Notes: generated by a model not told the origin, from the sequence alone. DNA of 64,000 bases from Pseudomonas sp. Ga0074129 (GCA_001465025.1 LNDO01000094.1:62001-126000); one strand, 5' to 3'; counted from the first letter of the stretch, positions 7,591 to 18,457 are shown. Made by a program: numbers and translations.

Positions 7591-10500
7591 TCAACCTGAC
7601 GGCTGATGCTGCTCCATCCAGGCGAGGAAATCCGCGGCTGGCAGCGGCCGACTGAAGTAATAGCCCTGGCCCAATGAGCAGCCGTTGTTGCGCAGGCAAT
7701 CCAACTGCCATTCGCTCTCGATGCCTTCAGCCACACACTCGAGCCCCAGGTTGCGGGCAATCATCAGAATGGTTTGCACCAGCACCAGGCCGCTGCCGTC
7801 TTCGCCGTCCATGTCCCAGGTAAAGCTGCGATCGATTTTCAGGCGATCAAGGGGAAGACGCTTGAGGTAGGTGAGCGAGGAATAGCCGGTGCCGAAATCG
7901 TCGATGGCAAAGCGCACGCCCATGGCCTTGAGAGCCTGCATATTGCTGATGCATTGCTCGACCTCTTCAAGCAGCACGCCCTCGGTAATTTCCAGCTCCA
8001 GCGCGCTGGCCGGCACCTGATGCCGCGCCAAACATTCGCTGATGCGCGTAACGCAATGGCGTTGGCGCAGTTCGCGCGGGCTGAGGTTGACGGCCAGCAC
8101 CAGCTGCGGCCACTGCGGCAGCCAACCGGCTAAGGCCTTGCAGGCGTTTTCCAGCACCCAGTCGCCCAGCTCCTCGATCAGCCCGGTCTCTTCAGCCAGC
8201 GCAATAAACTGCTCGGGCATCACCGCTCCACGCTCGGGATGCACCCAACGCAGCAGGACTTCCGCACCGGTTACACGGCCATTGGCCAAAGCCAATTGCG
8301 GTTGGAAGACCAAGTGCAATTGGTTGCGCTGTATGGCCTGACGCAACTCGCTTTGCAGTTGCAGACGCTGGTCGATGGCGGCCTGCATTTGCGGGGCAAA
8401 AAAGTGCAGCGCGTTACGACCGCCCTGCTTGGCGCGGTACATGGCGGTGTCCGCCTGCTTCAGCACATCGGCGGCCACTTGACTGCCAAAGGGGTGCAGG
8501 GCGATGCCGATGCTGGCGCTGATGGACAATTCATGACCATCAATCAGGCAGGTACCCGTCAAGCTTTTCAGCAGCTTTTCAGCCGCAGCAGCCGCCGCTT
8601 CGGCTGCCACCTCCGGCTGGTTATCAAGCCCTTCCAACAACACGACAAACTCATCACCGCCCATGCGGGCCAGGGTGTCTTCGGCGCGCAGGGTGCTGGC
8701 CAGACGCGTCGTGACCTCGCGCAGCAAGCTGTCGCCGACCAGATGGCCAAGGCTGTCGTTGACGGTTTTAAAGTGATCCAAGTCGATAAACAGCAACGCG
8801 CCCAAGGTGTTATCGCGCAATTCACGATCCATGGCGTGTTGCAGGCGGTCGATCAGCAAACGGCGATTGGGCAAGCCGGTGAGTTCATCGCTAAAGGCCA
8901 AGCGCTCGATCTCACGCTGGTAGCGCTGACGCTCGGAGATGTCCGTGACGCTCACGCGAATCAGCGCCGGCTCACCGGGCATGCGCACCAGACGCACTTC
9001 GCACGGCAGCCGACGGCCCACACTGTCGCGGTGCAACCACTCGAACACTGGCGCCTCACCATCCAGCGCGCGGCGCACGTAAATAGCGCCAGCCTCCGAG
9101 GACAACCGACCGTCAGCCTGTTTGTAGGGGCTCAGGTCGAAAACCTGCTTGCTGAACAACTCTTCACGGCTGTAACGCAGCAGACGTAAGGCATTTTCAT
9201 TGCACTCGACCATCGCACCACTGAGGTCAAACAACAGAATGGCCTCGGGCGCATGCTCAACCATGGTGCGGTAACGCGCTTCGGCCTGCAGACGCTCGCT
9301 GACGTCTTCCACCAGCAGCATAAACATACGAACACGGCCGGTGCTGTGGCGCACGGCGCGCAAACTGACGCGGGTATGCACCAGGCTTTGGTCCGGCCGG
9401 CGAAAGCGCTTTTCCAACTCAAAACCTTCGCGCTCACCGCGATGCACCTGATCCAGCAGCGGCTGTTCAAGTTGCAAGTCATCGGCAAAGGACAGGCTTT
9501 CCCAGGTGCTGCTCAGCAATTGCTCGCGGGTGCAGTCGAGGATGCTGCAAAACTTCTGATTGACCTCCTCCCAGGCAAAGCTGGGGCTGGTCAGGGCCAT
9601 GCCAATCAGCGGCGCTTCAAAGAACAGGCGCAGGCGTTCGTCGCGTTCGCGCAGTTGTTGTTCGGCGTATTTGCGCGCGCTGACGTCCTGTAACGCGCCA
9701 TACACCCGCAACAGCTCGCGCCCATCACGCTCGGCAGCACCGCGAATGCGCAACCAGCGGGTTTTGCCCTTGGCAGTGAGCAGGCGCACCTCAATGTCGA
9801 AATGCTCCTGACCGTCGATCAGGTGCTGCAGTATCCGCTCAGACAACACTCGCCCACTGGCATCCAGATAACTCAGGGCCTGAGTCAGATTGGGCGTGCC
9901 GTTTTTCGGGTCCAATTCATAGATGCGAAAACAGCCGGCGCTCCAGTCCATGGTTTGCTGAGGCAGGTTCAACACCCAGCCGCCCAGGTTGGCGATGTGT
10001 TCGGTCTGGCCGAACAGGTAACTCTGTTTGAGCAGTTCATCGCTCTGCTTGCGCACTTGACTGGCCAGGTGTTCACGCGCGGAGACGTCACTTTGCAGGG
10101 CGACAAAATGGCTGATGCCGTTTTCATCTCGCATGGGGGCGAGGGTCAGCTCGTTAAAGAACGGCTGGCCGTCCTTACGGTAATTGCGCAGCACCACTTC
10201 ACGCGCGATACCGCCACTTAAGGCTTGCTGCAGTTGGCCACGGGCACGTTGCTGCTGGTCTTCACTGAGCAAAAAGTTCCAGTTTTGCCCGAGGATTTCA
10301 GCCTGGCTGTAGCCGGTCATTTGGCTGAAGGCGGGGTTACTGTAGATCAGCGGTAGATTGGGCTGCCGGGCATCGGCAATGATCACCCCGAGCGGGCTCG
10401 CCTCCAGCGCCAGATTGGCCAGCGCCAATTGCTGCTGCATCTGCGCGGCGCGGGCCAGCGACTGGCGCAAATCGCTCAGGCTACGGCCTACCAACAGCGT

Positions 10501-11367
10501 GGCAAGCATAAACAGCAACACACTGAGTTGCAGCTCTAGGCGCTGCGGGTCAAGCCAAGCCTCGGCATTCGACACGCCACGCAGCAGCGGCATAATCAAT
10601 ACCGCCAATACACTCAGCAGGGCACCGCAGATCCCACCGGCAAAACCCCACACCAGCGCCAGCCCGAGTGTCATAACGCCCAACAGTGGCAGGTTCAGTG
10701 TCAGCGGCAATAAATTCAGCAGCCAGGGCATGCCGCCCAACAACAGCAGCAAGAGTGGCCACGGCGGTAGGTGACGCAGCACCTCGGCCACCTCATGAGG
10801 GCCCTGCAGTGCCGCACCCTGCAGCCAACCTCGGCGACGCATCCAGGGCGTCAGGTAAACCAGCACCGGAATGGACAGCGCCAGCGCGGTGAGGCTGTCA
10901 GCCAGCCACAGGGTCAAACTGCCCGACGCCAGCGCTGAAAGGGGCAAATGCCCTGTCAGCCATAGATTCGCCTGCACCCCGAAGGCCATTGGCACTGCGG
11001 GTAGCAGCACACCGAGCAACATCAACCGCAGCAGGTGGCTGACATCCGGCAGGGCGGGGTCAAAAGGCCGCTGCTTTAACAGGAACCACGCCAGCGCAAC
11101 ACCCAGGGTTTCAGGGATGGCATACAGGGGTGACCACTGCCAAGCCAGGCCCCACAAGGGAATCGACACCAATGCATTAAGGTAGACAGCCACCAGCACC
11201 CGTGGCCCCCACCACAGCACCAGCACCAGGCCGAGGGCAAACGGCACGTACCAGAGCGCAGCGCCATCGCTAAACTGGGTGGCCAGCGACAGCCAAGTGG
11301 CCAGATGGAGAAATGGCAGCGGCAGTAGCCAGGTCCAAAATGCAAGGCGGTGGGGAGTTGCAGGCAT
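7591..11367 (-). CDS. Membrane MASE1/multi-PAS GGDEF-EAL protein
   Basis: 1258-residue c-di-GMP signalling protein. Order: N-terminal hydrophobic MASE1-like region with about eight membrane segments (residues 1-300); a short coiled coil; at least four PAS/PAC modules (~325-860), including motifs such as NPAFSQMTGYSQAEILG; GGDEF with intact GGDEF at 903-907; then a C-terminal EAL domain. The EAL signature reads EVL at 1036-1038, while downstream catalytic motifs (NLSPRELRQ, ELEITEGVLLE, IDDFGTGYSSL, KIDRSF) look intact, so phosphodiesterase activity is likely but not certain. It lies between rimBK and the AmgSR genes where, as I recall, PAO1 carries a different gene. Ligand unknown. Confidence 0.9.
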   Translation of the reverse strand: MPATPHRLAFWTWLLPLPFLHLATWLSLATQFSDGAALWYVPFALGLVLVLWWGPRVLVAVYLNALVSIPLWGLAWQWSPLYAIPETLGVALAWFLLKQRPFDPALPDVSHLLRLMLLGVLLPAVPMAFGVQANLWLTGHLPLSALASGSLTLWLADSLTALALSIPVLVYLTPWMRRRGWLQGAALQGPHEVAEVLRHLPPWPLLLLLLGGMPWLLNLLPLTLNLPLLGVMTLGLALVWGFAGGICGALLSVLAVLIMPLLRGVSNAEAWLDPQRLELQLSVLLFMLATLLVGRSLSDLRQSLARAAQMQQQLALANLALEASPLGVIIADARQPNLPLIYSNPAFSQMTGYSQAEILGQNWNFLLSEDQQQRARGQLQQALSGGIAREVVLRNYRKDGQPFFNELTLAPMRDENGISHFVALQSDVSAREHLASQVRKQSDELLKQSYLFGQTEHIANLGGWVLNLPQQTMDWSAGCFRIYELDPKNGTPNLTQALSYLDASGRVLSERILQHLIDGQEHFDIEVRLLTAKGKTRWLRIRGAAERDGRELLRVYGALQDVSARKYAEQQLRERDERLRLFFEAPLIGMALTSPSFAWEEVNQKFCSILDCTREQLLSSTWESLSFADDLQLEQPLLDQVHRGEREGFELEKRFRRPDQSLVHTRVSLRAVRHSTGRVRMFMLLVEDVSERLQAEARYRTMVEHAPEAILLFDLSGAMVECNENALRLLRYSREELFSKQVFDLSPYKQADGRLSSEAGAIYVRRALDGEAPVFEWLHRDSVGRRLPCEVRLVRMPGEPALIRVSVTDISERQRYQREIERLAFSDELTGLPNRRLLIDRLQHAMDRELRDNTLGALLFIDLDHFKTVNDSLGHLVGDSLLREVTTRLASTLRAEDTLARMGGDEFVVLLEGLDNQPEVAAEAAAAAAEKLLKSLTGTCLIDGHELSISASIGIALHPFGSQVAADVLKQADTAMYRAKQGGRNALHFFAPQMQAAIDQRLQLQSELRQAIQRNQLHLVFQPQLALANGRVTGAEVLLRWVHPERGAVMPEQFIALAEETGLIEELGDWVLENACKALAGWLPQWPQLVLAVNLSPRELRQRHCVTRISECLARHQVPASALELEITEGVLLEEVEQCISNMQALKAMGVRFAIDDFGTGYSSLTYLKRLPLDRLKIDRSFTWDMDGEDGSGLVLVQTILMIARNLGLECVAEGIESEWQLDCLRNNGCSLGQGYYFSRPLPAADFLAWMEQHQPSG

Positions 11368-11434
11368 GCTGACCTCGTATCAGGGCGCTGATTGAGCCTA
11401 GTTCAGCGCTGTGATGACAGTATGTCAGGCCTGA

Positions 11435-12748
11435 TCAAACTGCGTCGCGCGGTAACAGCAAGCCCAGAGGCAAACAAACACGTGCTTCCAGGCCGCCACC
11501 GGAGCGATTGCGCAACTCCACGCTGCCACCGTGCAGGGCGGCGATGCGTTTGACGATGGCCAGGCCCAAACCGGTGCCTTGTCCGCCGCGCGCCAGGTCA
11601 CCGCGAATAAACGGATTAAACACGCGGCCCAACTCCGCCGGATCAATCCCCGCACCCCGGTCAAGTACGCTCAGCACTACGTATGGCGCGTTGTTATCGC
11701 CACCCAATGACACCGCCACCTCCACCGCGTTGCCGCCATAGCGCAGGGCATTCTCGATCAGGTTGACCAACAGGCGCTTGAGCGAAACGCGACGCAGCGG
11801 GAACGCTGGCACGGACTCCAGACACAGACGCACCATTTCCTGCTTCTGGTTGTACGGGGCGACCACTTCACGAATCAATTCAAGCAGGTCGAGTTGCTCC
11901 AGCGGCTCGTCGCGACCATCGCGGATAAAGGCGAGGAACTGATCGAGGATGGCATCCATGTCCTCAATGTCGCGCACCATGTCTTCGGTCAGCTCCGAAT
12001 CGGTGTTTAAAAACTCCATCGACAGGCGCAGACGCGTCAGCGGTGTCCGCAGATCATGAGACACGCCGGCCAGCATCAGTTCGCGCTCACGCGCCACCTG
12101 CTCAACGTCTTCGGCCATCTGGTTAAAGGCGCGGTACACCTCGGTCATTTCGCTCGGTGTGTCACTCACGGTCAGGCGCACGCTGCGCCCCTTACCGACT
12201 TGCCGCGCGGCGAACACCAAGCCTTTTAGCGGGGCATTGAGTTGGCGGACAAAGATCCAGGCGGCCGCCGTCGACAACAAACCGATGGCGAGGAACCAGC
12301 CCAATACACTCCAGATGCGCTGACCACGCAGCGGATGCGGATACAGCGGCACCCGCAGCCACTCATCACCAAGAGCCGGGGCACGCACCCAGAGCGCGGG
12401 CGGACTTTTGGCGCGCACGCGCACCTCGGTGTCCGGGCCCAATTCGGTGCGCATCTGCCGTTCGAAGATCTCGCTGTAGGGCCAATGCTGCTCGGTGGCT
12501 GGCACCTCTCCATGAAGCACCGGCTTTAGCCCGGCGGCCTCGGCAATGGTGGCGCGGTCTTCCGGGTCCGCTGCCCAATAGGCACGCAGGGTCAGCGCGG
12601 CACCATGGCTGTACTGCCGATCGACCAGCACGTCCTCGTTCATCATCAGATAAACCAGGGTCAGCGCCTTGGAAAACAGCACCACGATCAGCACCAGCCA
12701 AAGCGTGCGGGCAAAGAAGCTTTGCGGGAACCAGAGAGGGGTTTTCAT
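11435..12748 (-). CDS. envZ: EnvZ/AmgS-type sensor histidine kinase
   Basis: 437-residue inner-membrane sensor kinase. It has an N-terminal membrane helix (WLVLIVVLFSKALTLVYLM), a periplasmic domain, a second helix (~160-180), HAMP, the phosphorylation site VSHDLRTPLTRLR, and a HATPase domain with N-box (LIENALRYGG) and G boxes (DRGAGI, GTGLGLAI). It lies directly downstream of its response regulator, separated by a 97-bp gap holding a palindromic repeat. In P. aeruginosa the orthologous pair AmgS-AmgR protects against membrane stress and aminoglycosides, rather than porin osmoregulation as in E. coli. Confidence 0.93.
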   Translation of the reverse strand: MKTPLWFPQSFFARTLWLVLIVVLFSKALTLVYLMMNEDVLVDRQYSHGAALTLRAYWAADPEDRATIAEAAGLKPVLHGEVPATEQHWPYSEIFERQMRTELGPDTEVRVRAKSPPALWVRAPALGDEWLRVPLYPHPLRGQRIWSVLGWFLAIGLLSTAAAWIFVRQLNAPLKGLVFAARQVGKGRSVRLTVSDTPSEMTEVYRAFNQMAEDVEQVARERELMLAGVSHDLRTPLTRLRLSMEFLNTDSELTEDMVRDIEDMDAILDQFLAFIRDGRDEPLEQLDLLELIREVVAPYNQKQEMVRLCLESVPAFPLRRVSLKRLLVNLIENALRYGGNAVEVAVSLGGDNNAPYVVLSVLDRGAGIDPAELGRVFNPFIRGDLARGGQGTGLGLAIVKRIAALHGGSVELRNRSGGGLEARVCLPLGLLLPRDAV

Positions 12749-12769
12749 GGTGACTCGATGTGGTTATGG

Positions 12770-12839
12770 GGTGGATCGCGCCTCATCGATCCACCGAGCG
12801 GAAATGAGGGGCGGATGAATAACGTGTCATCCACCCTAC
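12770..12839. repeat. Palindromic repeat between ompR and envZ
   Basis: GGTGGATCG / CGATCCACC (12770-12795) forms a perfect 9-bp stem. A second imperfect arm pair, GGCGGATGA and TCATCCACCCTAC, follows to 12839. It lies inside the regulator-kinase transcription unit, so it may stabilise or attenuate the message. Confidence 0.6.
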
Positions 12840-12845
12840 GGCGGG

Positions 12846-13580
12846 TTACTTATTGCCGTCCGGCACGAACACATAACCCACACCCCATACGGTCTGGATG
12901 TAGCGGGGCTTGGACGGGTCCGGTTCGATCAACCGACGCAGGCGGGAAATCTGCACGTCGATGGAGCGCTCCAGCGCATCCCACTCACGGCCACGGGCCA
13001 GGTTCATCAGCTTGTCGCGGGTCAGCGGTTCACGCGCATGCTGCACCAGCGCCTTGAGCACGGCGAATTCGCCGGTGGTGAGCATGTGGACTTCATCGCC
13101 CTTCTTCAGCTCACGGGTGGCCAGGGACAATTCATATTCCCCGAAGCTCACGCTTTCATCCTCGGTGCCCGGCGCACCCGGTACCACAGGGGCCTGACGG
13201 CGCAGTACAGCCTTGATCCGCGCCAGCAACTCACGCGGGTTAAACGGCTTGGCCAGGTAATCATCCGCGCCCAGTTCCAGGCCTTGGATGCGGCTGGCTT
13301 CGTCGCCCTTGGCAGTGAGCATGATGATCGGCACCTGATTGTTCGCCTCACGCAGGCGACGGCAGGCCGAAAGACCGTCTTCACCCGGCAGCATCAGATC
13401 GAGCACCACCAAGTTGAACAGTTCACGGGCCAACAAACGGTCCATCTGCTCAACGTTCTCTACGGCGCGCACGCGGTAGCCCTGCTCGTCGAAAAAACGC
13501 TCCAGCAAACGACGCAGACGGGCATCGTCATCGACGATAAGGATTTTTTCGCCTTCAACAGGAAGTGCAGTGCTGCTCAT
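12846..13580 (-). CDS. ompR: OmpR/AmgR-type response regulator
   Basis: 244-residue response regulator. The receiver domain has the acidic pocket (VDDDAR), phosphoacceptor Asp61 (VVLDLMLPGEDG) and Lys in LAKPF. The C-terminal winged helix ends with YIQTVWGVGYVF, typical of the OmpR subfamily. AAGGAG 7 bp before the ATG at 13580 supports the start. Partner of the adjacent kinase. Divergent from tex, with a 287-bp intergenic region. Confidence 0.95.
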   Translation of the reverse strand: MSSTALPVEGEKILIVDDDARLRRLLERFFDEQGYRVRAVENVEQMDRLLARELFNLVVLDLMLPGEDGLSACRRLREANNQVPIIMLTAKGDEASRIQGLELGADDYLAKPFNPRELLARIKAVLRRQAPVVPGAPGTEDESVSFGEYELSLATRELKKGDEVHMLTTGEFAVLKALVQHAREPLTRDKLMNLARGREWDALERSIDVQISRLRRLIEPDPSKPRYIQTVWGVGYVFVPDGNK

Positions 13581-13790
13581 TCAGGGCTCCTTGAACAGGC
13601 ATCCGCCGTATGCGGATGCGCGGGCAGTATGCGATGGCCGGCATTATGGCTCAGCCGCCGCTGGCAACGTGATGGCCATTGTTAGCAGATTTGTCGGGCC
13701 AGCCCCAGCCTGGCGCGCTCAGACAGATGTGCAACCTTCGCTGCTCGCGCGTGCCGCGTTGAGGGGGCGGCCACCCGCCTTGCCGCACAT

Positions 13791-13799
13791 GGTTATAAT
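13791..13799 (+). promoter_or_regulatory. Putative -10 element for tex
   Basis: Consensus TATAAT at 13794-13799, 68 bp before the tex start codon. No good -35 sits at 17 bp, so confidence is limited. Confidence 0.4.
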
Positions 13800-13867
13800 G
13801 CGCGCCTTTCGTGACTGGCCCGTGGTCTGCGTGGCCGCCCTGTCGTTTCAGTGTGGGTAGCATTTAT

Positions 13868-16195
13868 ATGGATAGCATCAACAACCGCATCGCCAATGAA
13901 TTGGGCGTGCGCCCGCAACAGGTCGCCGCCGCCGTGGCGCTGCTCGATGAAGGCTCCACCGTGCCGTTTATTGCGCGCTACCGCAAAGAGGTCACCGGCA
14001 GCCTCGACGACACCCAACTGCGTAACCTGGAAGAGCGCCTGCGCTACCTGCGCGAACTCGACGAGCGCCGCGCCAGCATCCTCGCCAGCATTGAAGAACA
14101 GGGCAAGCTGACGCCCGAACTGACCCGCGAAATCAACTTGGCGGAGACCAAAACCCGCCTCGAAGATTTGTACCTGCCGTTTAAACAGAAACGCCGCACC
14201 AAGGGCCAGATTGCCCTGGAAGCCGGCCTCGGCGAACTGGCCGACGCACTGTTCAACGACCCAACGTTGACGCCGGAAAGCGAAGCCGAACGTTTTATCG
14301 ACGTCGAAAAAGGCTTTGCCGACGTCAAGGCCGTGCTCGAAGGGGCCAAATACATCCTTATGGAGCGCTTCGCCGAGGACGCCAACCTGCTGGCCAGCCT
14401 GCGCAGCTACCTCAAAGACAACGCCATCCTCAGCGCCCGCGTCGTCACCGGCAAAGAAAACGAAGGGGCCAAGTTCCGCGATTATTTCGAGCACGACGAG
14501 AAGCTCAAAGGCGCGCCCTCGCACCGCGCCCTGGCGATCTTCCGTGGCCGTAACGAAGGCATCTTGAGCGCCAGCCTGAAGGTCGGTGATGAGCTGCCCG
14601 GCAGCATGCACCCGTGCGAAGGCATGATCGGCGAACGCTTCGGCATCAGCGCCCGTGGCCGCGCTGCTGACAAATGGCTGAGTGAAGTGGTGCGCTGGAC
14701 CTGGAAGGTCAAGCTCTACACCCACCTGGAAACCGACCTGTTCGGCGAACTGCGTGAAGGCGCAGAAGACGAAGCCATCAACGTCTTCGCGCGCAACCTG
14801 CACGACTTGCTGCTGGCCGCCCCGGCGGGCCCGCGCGCCACCCTAGCGCTCGACCCCGGCCTGCGCACCGGCTGCAAAGTGGCCGTAGTCGATGCCACCG
14901 GCAAAGTGCTGGAAACCTCTACGGTTTACCCGCACGCACCACGCAATGACTGGGACGGCACCTTGGCGATCCTCGCCAAACTGTGCGCCAAACATGCGGT
15001 GGACCTGATCTCCATCGGCAACGGCACCGCCAGCCGCGAAACCGACAGGCTGGCCGCTGACCTGATCAAGAAGCTGCCGGGCCTGAAGCTGACCAAGGTC
15101 ATGGTCTCCGAGGCTGGCGCTTCGGTGTATTCGGCCTCCGAGTTGGCCGCCAAAGAATTCCCGGACATGGACGTGTCGCTGCGCGGCGCGGTATCCATCG
15201 CCCGTCGCCTGCAAGATCCGCTGGCCGAGTTGGTGAAAATCGACCCGAAATCCATTGGCGTCGGCCAATACCAGCACGACGTGTCGCAGCTCAAATTGGC
15301 GCGCTCGCTGGATGCCGTGGTGGAAGACTGCGTAAACGCCGTGGGCGTGGATGTGAACACCGCCTCCGCCGCCCTGCTCGCGCGCATCTCAGGCCTCAAC
15401 GCCACCCTGGCGCAGAACATCGTCGCCTTCCGTGACGCCAACGGCGCGTTCAAATCCCGCGCCGAACTGCTCAAGGTGCCGCGCTTGGGCGATAAAACCT
15501 TCGAACAAGCCGCAGGCTTTCTGCGCGTGATGAACGGCAGCAACCCGCTCGACGCCTCCGCTGTGCACCCGGAAACCTACCCGCTGGTGCAGCGCATCGC
15601 CTTGGATACCGGCCGTGATATCCGCTCACTGATCGGCGACTCGACCTTCCTCAAGCGCCTCGACCCGAAACAATTCACCGATGAAAAATTCGGCCTGGTG
15701 ACCGTCGGCGATATCTTGAGCGAGCTGGAAAAACCCGGCCGCGACCCGCGCCCAGAGTTCAAGACCGCAGAGTTTCAGGAGGGCGTAGAAACCCTCAACG
15801 ACCTCAAACTGGGCATGATGCTCGAAGGCGTGGTAACCAACGTGACCAACTTCGGTGCTTTCGTCGACATCGGCGTGCACCAGGACGGTCTGGTGCACAT
15901 TTCGGCGCTGTCGGAGAAGTTCATCAAAGACCCACACGAAGCGGTCAAGGCCGGCGACGTGGTCAAGGTCAAAGTCATGGAAGTCGACATCCCGCGTAAC
16001 CGCATCGCCCTCTCCATGCGCATGGGCGACACCCCCGGCGAGAAAATCGAAGGGCCGCGTGGCGGGCAATCCCGTGGTGGCAAACCGGCCGGCAACGCCC
16101 CGCGCAGCGAACGCCACTCCAGTCAAGACAAACCCGCCCCAGCCAGCGGCGGCATGGCCTCGCTATTTGCCAATGCCAAGCAGTTGAAGAAGTAA
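13868..16195 (+). CDS. tex: Transcription accessory protein Tex
   Basis: 775-residue nucleic-acid-binding protein. It contains an N-terminal helical region, a YqgF/RNase H-like domain ([17 protein letters not shown], ~residues 320-450), tandem helix-hairpin-helix segments ([19 protein letters not shown], ~495-560) and a C-terminal S1 domain ([27 protein letters not shown]), then a basic disordered tail. Start is the ATG at 13868 ([16 protein letters not shown]); the upstream in-frame sequence is non-coding promoter. Length fits the crystallised P. aeruginosa protein (about 785). The precise cellular role is not settled; it influences transcription and toxin gene expression in several bacteria. 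Confidence 0.95.
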   Translation: MDSINNRIANELGVRPQQVAAAVALLDEGSTVPFIARYRKEVTGSLDDTQLRNLEERLRYLRELDERRASILASIEEQGKLTPELTREINLAETKTRLEDLYLPFKQKRRTKGQIALEAGLGELADALFNDPTLTPESEAERFIDVEKGFADVKAVLEGAKYILMERFAEDANLLASLRSYLKDNAILSARVVTGKENEGAKFRDYFEHDEKLKGAPSHRALAIFRGRNEGILSASLKVGDELPGSMHPCEGMIGERFGISARGRAADKWLSEVVRWTWKVKLYTHLETDLFGELREGAEDEAINVFARNLHDLLLAAPAGPRATLALDPGLRTGCKVAVVDATGKVLETSTVYPHAPRNDWDGTLAILAKLCAKHAVDLISIGNGTASRETDRLAADLIKKLPGLKLTKVMVSEAGASVYSASELAAKEFPDMDVSLRGAVSIARRLQDPLAELVKIDPKSIGVGQYQHDVSQLKLARSLDAVVEDCVNAVGVDVNTASAALLARISGLNATLAQNIVAFRDANGAFKSRAELLKVPRLGDKTFEQAAGFLRVMNGSNPLDASAVHPETYPLVQRIALDTGRDIRSLIGDSTFLKRLDPKQFTDEKFGLVTVGDILSELEKPGRDPRPEFKTAEFQEGVETLNDLKLGMMLEGVVTNVTNFGAFVDIGVHQDGLVHISALSEKFIKDPHEAVKAGDVVKVKVMEVDIPRNRIALSMRMGDTPGEKIEGPRGGQSRGGKPAGNAPRSERHSSQDKPAPASGGMASLFANAKQLKK

Positions 16196-16489
16196 GGCGC
16201 CGCAAAGCCCGTAGGATGGGTCGTGCCGCGCACGTCGAAATGCGCGGCACCATTACCCATCACGACGTTGGCGGGTATTGGTGCTCAACTTTATTTCGGC
16301 CCGACTCATCCTTCGCGCGGGGCAAAATTCCGTCGCATTAAGACAGCAGCACAGCGCCCAGCTCTAACCCTCGTTACCCGCCTCGGGTTATAAAGCCCTA
16401 TCGACCGGCACAACCGGTTTTCTTGCCCCCTTGTAGAGCACGCCAGCCGCCCCCATAAAGGGGCAACCGATGCGTGAAGGAATGCGATC
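16196..16489. other. Intergenic region tex-gshA
   Basis: About 294 bp with no gene. It contains the hairpin at 16211-16261 and a second short stem (GCCCCC / GGGGC near 16450) just upstream of gshA. As I recall, PAO1 carries a thioesterase gene here (PA5202), which is absent. Confidence 0.5.
16211..16261. repeat. Nested palindrome downstream of tex
   Basis: Inner 10-bp stem GTGCCGCGCA / TGCGCGGCAC (16223-16232, 16241-16250) and outer GATGGGT / ACCCATC (16215-16221, 16255-16261). It begins GTAGGATGGGT, a common Pseudomonas extragenic repeat head. It may act as the tex terminator, although no T-run follows. Confidence 0.55.
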
Positions 16490-18070
16490 TTGAGCGACCT
16501 GTTAACCCGCCGCCTGGCCCAGCTTGGCGAGCACGCCAACCTTTCCCTGCTGTCCCAGTGCCTACATGGCATCGAGCGCGAATGCCTGCGCGTGGACAGT
16601 CGCGGTCAACTGGCCCTGACCCCGCATCCGCAAGCCCTGGGCTCGGCGCTGACGCATGCGCAAATCACCACCGATTATTCTGAATCGCTGCTGGAATTTA
16701 TCACCCCAGCTGAGGCGGATCCGGCGGCGACGTTGGCTGATCTTGAGCAGATCCATCGGTTTGCCTACAGCAAGCTCGGCGACGAGTTGTTGTGGAGCCC
16801 GTCCATGCCCTGCGCCCTGCCGGATGAGGAGACGATCCCGATTGCCCGCTACGGCAGCTCGCACATTGGCGAACTCAAGTATGTGTACCGCAAGGGTTTG
16901 GCCATGCGTTATGGCAAAACCATGCAGTGCATTGCCGGCATTCACTACAACTTCTCTCTGCCGGATGCCCTGTGGCAATTGCAGCAGCAGGCCGAAGGCG
17001 ACACGCGCAGCGCGCAGGATTATCAGTCGGCGCGTTACATCTCACTGATCCGTAACTTCCGCCGTTACAGCTGGCTGCTGATGTACCTGTTCGGCGCGTC
17101 ACCGGCGCTGCACAAAGGCTTTATGCGCGGCCGCCCGCACCAGTTGCAAGAACTGGATGAGGAAACCCTCTACCTGCCCTACGCCACCAGCCTGCGCATG
17201 AGCGACCTGGGCTACCAGAGCACTGCCCAGTCGGGTCTTACGCCCTGCTATAACGACCTCATAAGCTACACCGACAGCCTGCGCAAAGCCGTCGGCACGC
17301 CCTACCCGCCGTATGTGGAAATAGGCGCGAAGCGCGATGGCGAGTGGCTGCAACTGAACACCAATATTTTGCAGATCGAAAACGAGTACTACTCGAATAT
17401 CCGCCCCAAGCGCGTAACCCACAGCGGCGAACGGCCGATTCAGGCGCTGATGGCCCGTGGCGTGCAGTATGTGGAAGTGCGCTGCCTGGATATCAACCCG
17501 TTCCTACCGCTGGGCATTGATCTGACCGAATCGCGTTTTCTGGATGCCTTCCTGCTGTTCTGCGCGCTGGCCGACAGCCCACTGCTGGAAAGCGGCGAGT
17601 GCCATGCTTGCACCGACAACTTCACCGCAGTGGTCAAAGAAGGCCGCCGCCCGGACCTGCACTTGCAGCGTCAGGGCCAACCCGTGCCATTGCACGCCTG
17701 GGCCAGTGAGCTGCTGGAGCAGATCCGTCCGCTGGCCGAATTGCTCGACCAGTGCCACGGCAGCGAGGCGCACCTGCAGGCGTTGCAGGCGCAGCAGGCC
17801 AAGGTCGACGATCCCAGCCTGACGCCGTCGGCACAGGTACTCGCGCAACTGCAACAAGGTCAAAGCTTTACGGCTTTTGCCCTGCACCAGAGTCATTTGC
17901 ATGCGGCGTTCTTCCGCAGCCAGCCGCTCAGTGCTGACGCGCAAGCCGCGTTTGAAGCCAGCGTCGCGCAGTCGCTGCATCAGCAGGCTGAGCTGGAAGC
18001 ACATGAAGAGGGCGACTTCGACAGCTTTGCGGCGGCTTATCAAGCCAGCATCCTGGCCGTAGCAAACTGA
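16490..18070 (+). CDS. gshA: Glutamate-cysteine ligase
   Basis: Joins glutamate and cysteine using ATP, the first and rate-limiting step of glutathione synthesis. 526 residues, matching the proteobacterial GshA type 1. Motifs seen are [10 protein letters not shown] near the N-terminus, TPQTDYSE-like [15 protein letters not shown], the IGSSH-like [10 protein letters not shown] and the [12 protein letters not shown] core. The likely start is TTG 16490 with AAGGA upstream; no ATG gives the conserved N-terminus (LLTRRLAQL). Followed by a terminator. Confidence 0.94.
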   Translation: MSDLLTRRLAQLGEHANLSLLSQCLHGIERECLRVDSRGQLALTPHPQALGSALTHAQITTDYSESLLEFITPAEADPAATLADLEQIHRFAYSKLGDELLWSPSMPCALPDEETIPIARYGSSHIGELKYVYRKGLAMRYGKTMQCIAGIHYNFSLPDALWQLQQQAEGDTRSAQDYQSARYISLIRNFRRYSWLLMYLFGASPALHKGFMRGRPHQLQELDEETLYLPYATSLRMSDLGYQSTAQSGLTPCYNDLISYTDSLRKAVGTPYPPYVEIGAKRDGEWLQLNTNILQIENEYYSNIRPKRVTHSGERPIQALMARGVQYVEVRCLDINPFLPLGIDLTESRFLDAFLLFCALADSPLLESGECHACTDNFTAVVKEGRRPDLHLQRQGQPVPLHAWASELLEQIRPLAELLDQCHGSEAHLQALQAQQAKVDDPSLTPSAQVLAQLQQGQSFTAFALHQSHLHAAFFRSQPLSADAQAAFEASVAQSLHQQAELEAHEEGDFDSFAAAYQASILAVAN

Positions 18071-18080
18071 ATAGCCGACG

Positions 18081-18103
18081 TGCCGACTCGCACGGAGTCG
18101 GCA
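18081..18103 (+). terminator. gshA terminator
   Basis: Stem TGCCGACTC / GAGTCGGCA with loop GCACG, 10 bp after the gshA stop. Followed by a short TTT. Confidence 0.65.
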
Positions 18104-18219
18104 TTTCGCCAACCCCATCACATAAACAGTCAGCGGTGGCAAAAGTAGGATCAGCGGCGCAGTCTGCGTGCAGGCATACGGCTAGCATTGCAGAGGTCAA
18201 ACCACTGCGAGCTGCAACC

Positions 18220-18429
18220 ATGGCCTGCGCCGATATCAACAAGGAAGATGACCAGCACTGGAGCCTGGAAAGCCTCAACAAGGCTTACCAACAAGGCTAT
18301 ATGGCGGGTCTGACAGGGCAAAACAGCACCCCACGCACCCTGGCCGCCGATGTATTGATGGCCGCCTGGGAGGCGGGCTGGGACGACGGCAACGAGCAAT
18401 TCGAACTGCATAAACGCCACAGCGCCTGA
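18220..18429 (+). CDS. Ribosome modulation factor-like small protein
   Basis: 69-residue protein. The segment LNKAYQQGYMAGLTGQN with a following WEAGWDDGNEQ resembles RMF, the small basic protein that helps dimerise 70S ribosomes into inactive 100S particles in stationary phase. Unlike RMF it is acidic rather than strongly basic, so ribosome binding is doubtful. The ATG at 18220 is chosen because the conserved part begins soon after; a longer GTG start at 18136 would add 28 weakly conserved residues. Lone gene between two terminators. Confidence 0.65.
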   Translation: MACADINKEDDQHWSLESLNKAYQQGYMAGLTGQNSTPRTLAADVLMAAWEAGWDDGNEQFELHKRHSA

Positions 18430-18457
18430 CACTTCACACAGTACCGTTAAATGACTC

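Noticed and set aside
18136..18219. N-terminal extension of the RMF-like protein from GTG 18136
   Set aside because: The added residues resemble no family and no ribosome binding site precedes this GTG; the ATG at 18220 starts close to the conserved part.
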